Below the pieces are notes generated by a model that searched no databases, was not told the DNA's origin, and saw only the letters and a list, made by a program, of their open reading frames with translations. Shown piece after piece: positions 63,596 through 64,000 of a stretch of 64,000 nucleotides of DNA; positions within the stretch are counted from its first letter, which is position 1; the number at the start of each line of letters is the position of its first letter. Made by a program: the position numbers and the translations under genes. This DNA comes from Devosia sp. (GTDB lineage: Bacteria; Pseudomonadota; Alphaproteobacteria; Rhizobiales; Devosiaceae): NCBI RefSeq assembly GCF_024707125.1, contig NZ_JANQAH010000010.1:62001-126000 (forward strand), read 5' to 3'.

Positions 63596-64000
63596 TTAAG
63601 CGGAAAGAAAGGCCCGCGCCGCCAGGAGCTCTTCCTGCCGGATTTCGTGGCCACCATTGTGCCAGACAAGCTCTGCAACCGCTCCATTGGCACTAAAATA
63701 GTCAGCCAGCGCCTGGCTCGACCCGGCAGGTGCTATGGGATCATATTGCCCCGCCGTCACCAGTACTTTCCGTCCACCGAACGCGGCCGCCGGCGGCGCA
63801 AAGGGAATGAGCGGATGCATCAGCACGGTCGCGTCGAACAGCTCGGGCGCGCCGAACTGCACCGAGGCCAGGATGTTGGCGCCATTGGAATAACCCAGCC
63901 CCAGCACCTTTGAGGGCTGCCGCCTGGCCACTTCGGCGCGCAAAAAATCCGTCATTGCCGCGGTGCGCTGTTTCAGGTCCGCCATGTCATAGACGCCCTC
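63596..64000 (-). CDS. alpha/beta hydrolase (carboxylesterase/phospholipase-like), 5' end outside window
   Basis: About 134 C-terminal residues are present, and the frame continues past the right edge (EGVYD precedes MADLKQRTAAM). The nucleophile elbow is VLGLGYSNGANILASV (serine in GYSNGA), the acid lies in VTAGQYDPIAP and the histidine in WHNGGHEIRQEEL. This matches dienelactone hydrolase/YpfH-type esterases, which act on small esters. Nothing about its operon can be seen. Confidence 0.85.
   Translation of the reverse strand, partial: EGVYDMADLKQRTAAMTDFLRAEVARRQPSKVLGLGYSNGANILASVQFGAPELFDATVLMHPLIPFAPPAAAFGGRKVLVTAGQYDPIAPAGSSQALADYFSANGAVAELVWHNGGHEIRQEELLAARAFLSA

Overview
The window is GC-rich, densely packed chromosomal DNA from an alphaproteobacterium of the order Hyphomicrobiales, most like Devosia or a close relative. 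This rests on protein content (GapR/DUF2312, the DUF1036-pyk gene pair, a cysteine-free 41-residue L36, Tat-dependent TRAP and PIG-L proteins, FCD-type GntR regulators) and on short extragenic palindromes of a kind common in this group. No database search was possible. I found no tRNA, rRNA, CRISPR array, prophage or insertion sequence.

Layout. 1-3865: sugar ABC importer (two permeases, binding protein) with a divergent ROK regulator. 4052-9968: two large PIG-L deacetylase paralogues, one Tat-exported, on either side of an EamA/DMT exporter. 10276-12102: Cds1-like cysteine desulfhydrase and a cyclophilin. 12162-17854: complete peptide ABC operon (oppB-C-D-F-A order). 18029-22961: two alpha/beta hydrolases, a LysR regulator, and a MarR-FabF pair sharing a palindromic operator. 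23368-29016: L,D-transpeptidase, DUF882 protein and dxs. 29087-32129: polyprenyl-type glycosyltransferase/GtrA fusion, PIG-V-like membrane glycosyltransferase and a small exported protein. 32151-37661: gapR, DUF1036 protein, pyk, two unrecognised genes, rpmJ and a single-domain receiver. 37658-41424: L-lactate dehydrogenase-type flavoenzyme, modB-modA-modE without modC, and eda. 41590-49040: SPFH/NfeD pair, outer-membrane barrel, galU, galE, MltB and a DUF459 SGNH hydrolase. 49166-53044: UxaA-family dehydratase, GntR regulator, FucU mutarotase and FAH-family hydrolase. 53154-59440: ParDE, a dihaem cytochrome c, a PfkB kinase, and a TRAP transporter whose dctP faces dctQM with a palindrome-bounded DUF559 gene between them. 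59570-64000: RidA, a TPR protein, an LprI/DUF3298 protein, a Cache-GGDEF cyclase and a partial hydrolase.

The most informative signal is one palindrome, ACTAACATGTTAG(T/C), at three promoters: between uxaA and the GntR gene, before the FAH hydrolase, and 12 kb away before the L-lactate dehydrogenase-like gene. With FucU this suggests a GntR regulon for non-phosphorylating catabolism of L-fucose or a related 6-deoxy sugar, ending in pyruvate plus L-lactate, with the lactate oxidised by the remote regulon member. Other regulatory signals are twin ModE-type boxes before modA (one overlapping the modE stop codon) and twin GTGCATAT(G/A)CAC sites for MarR.

Five genes (4052, 34799, 42618, 49166 and 52194 regions) each carry one single-base frameshift, always in or beside a run of five to seven identical bases. 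Recurrent base-count error in the assembly explains this better than five independent gene losses, so these genes should be read as probably intact until resequenced.
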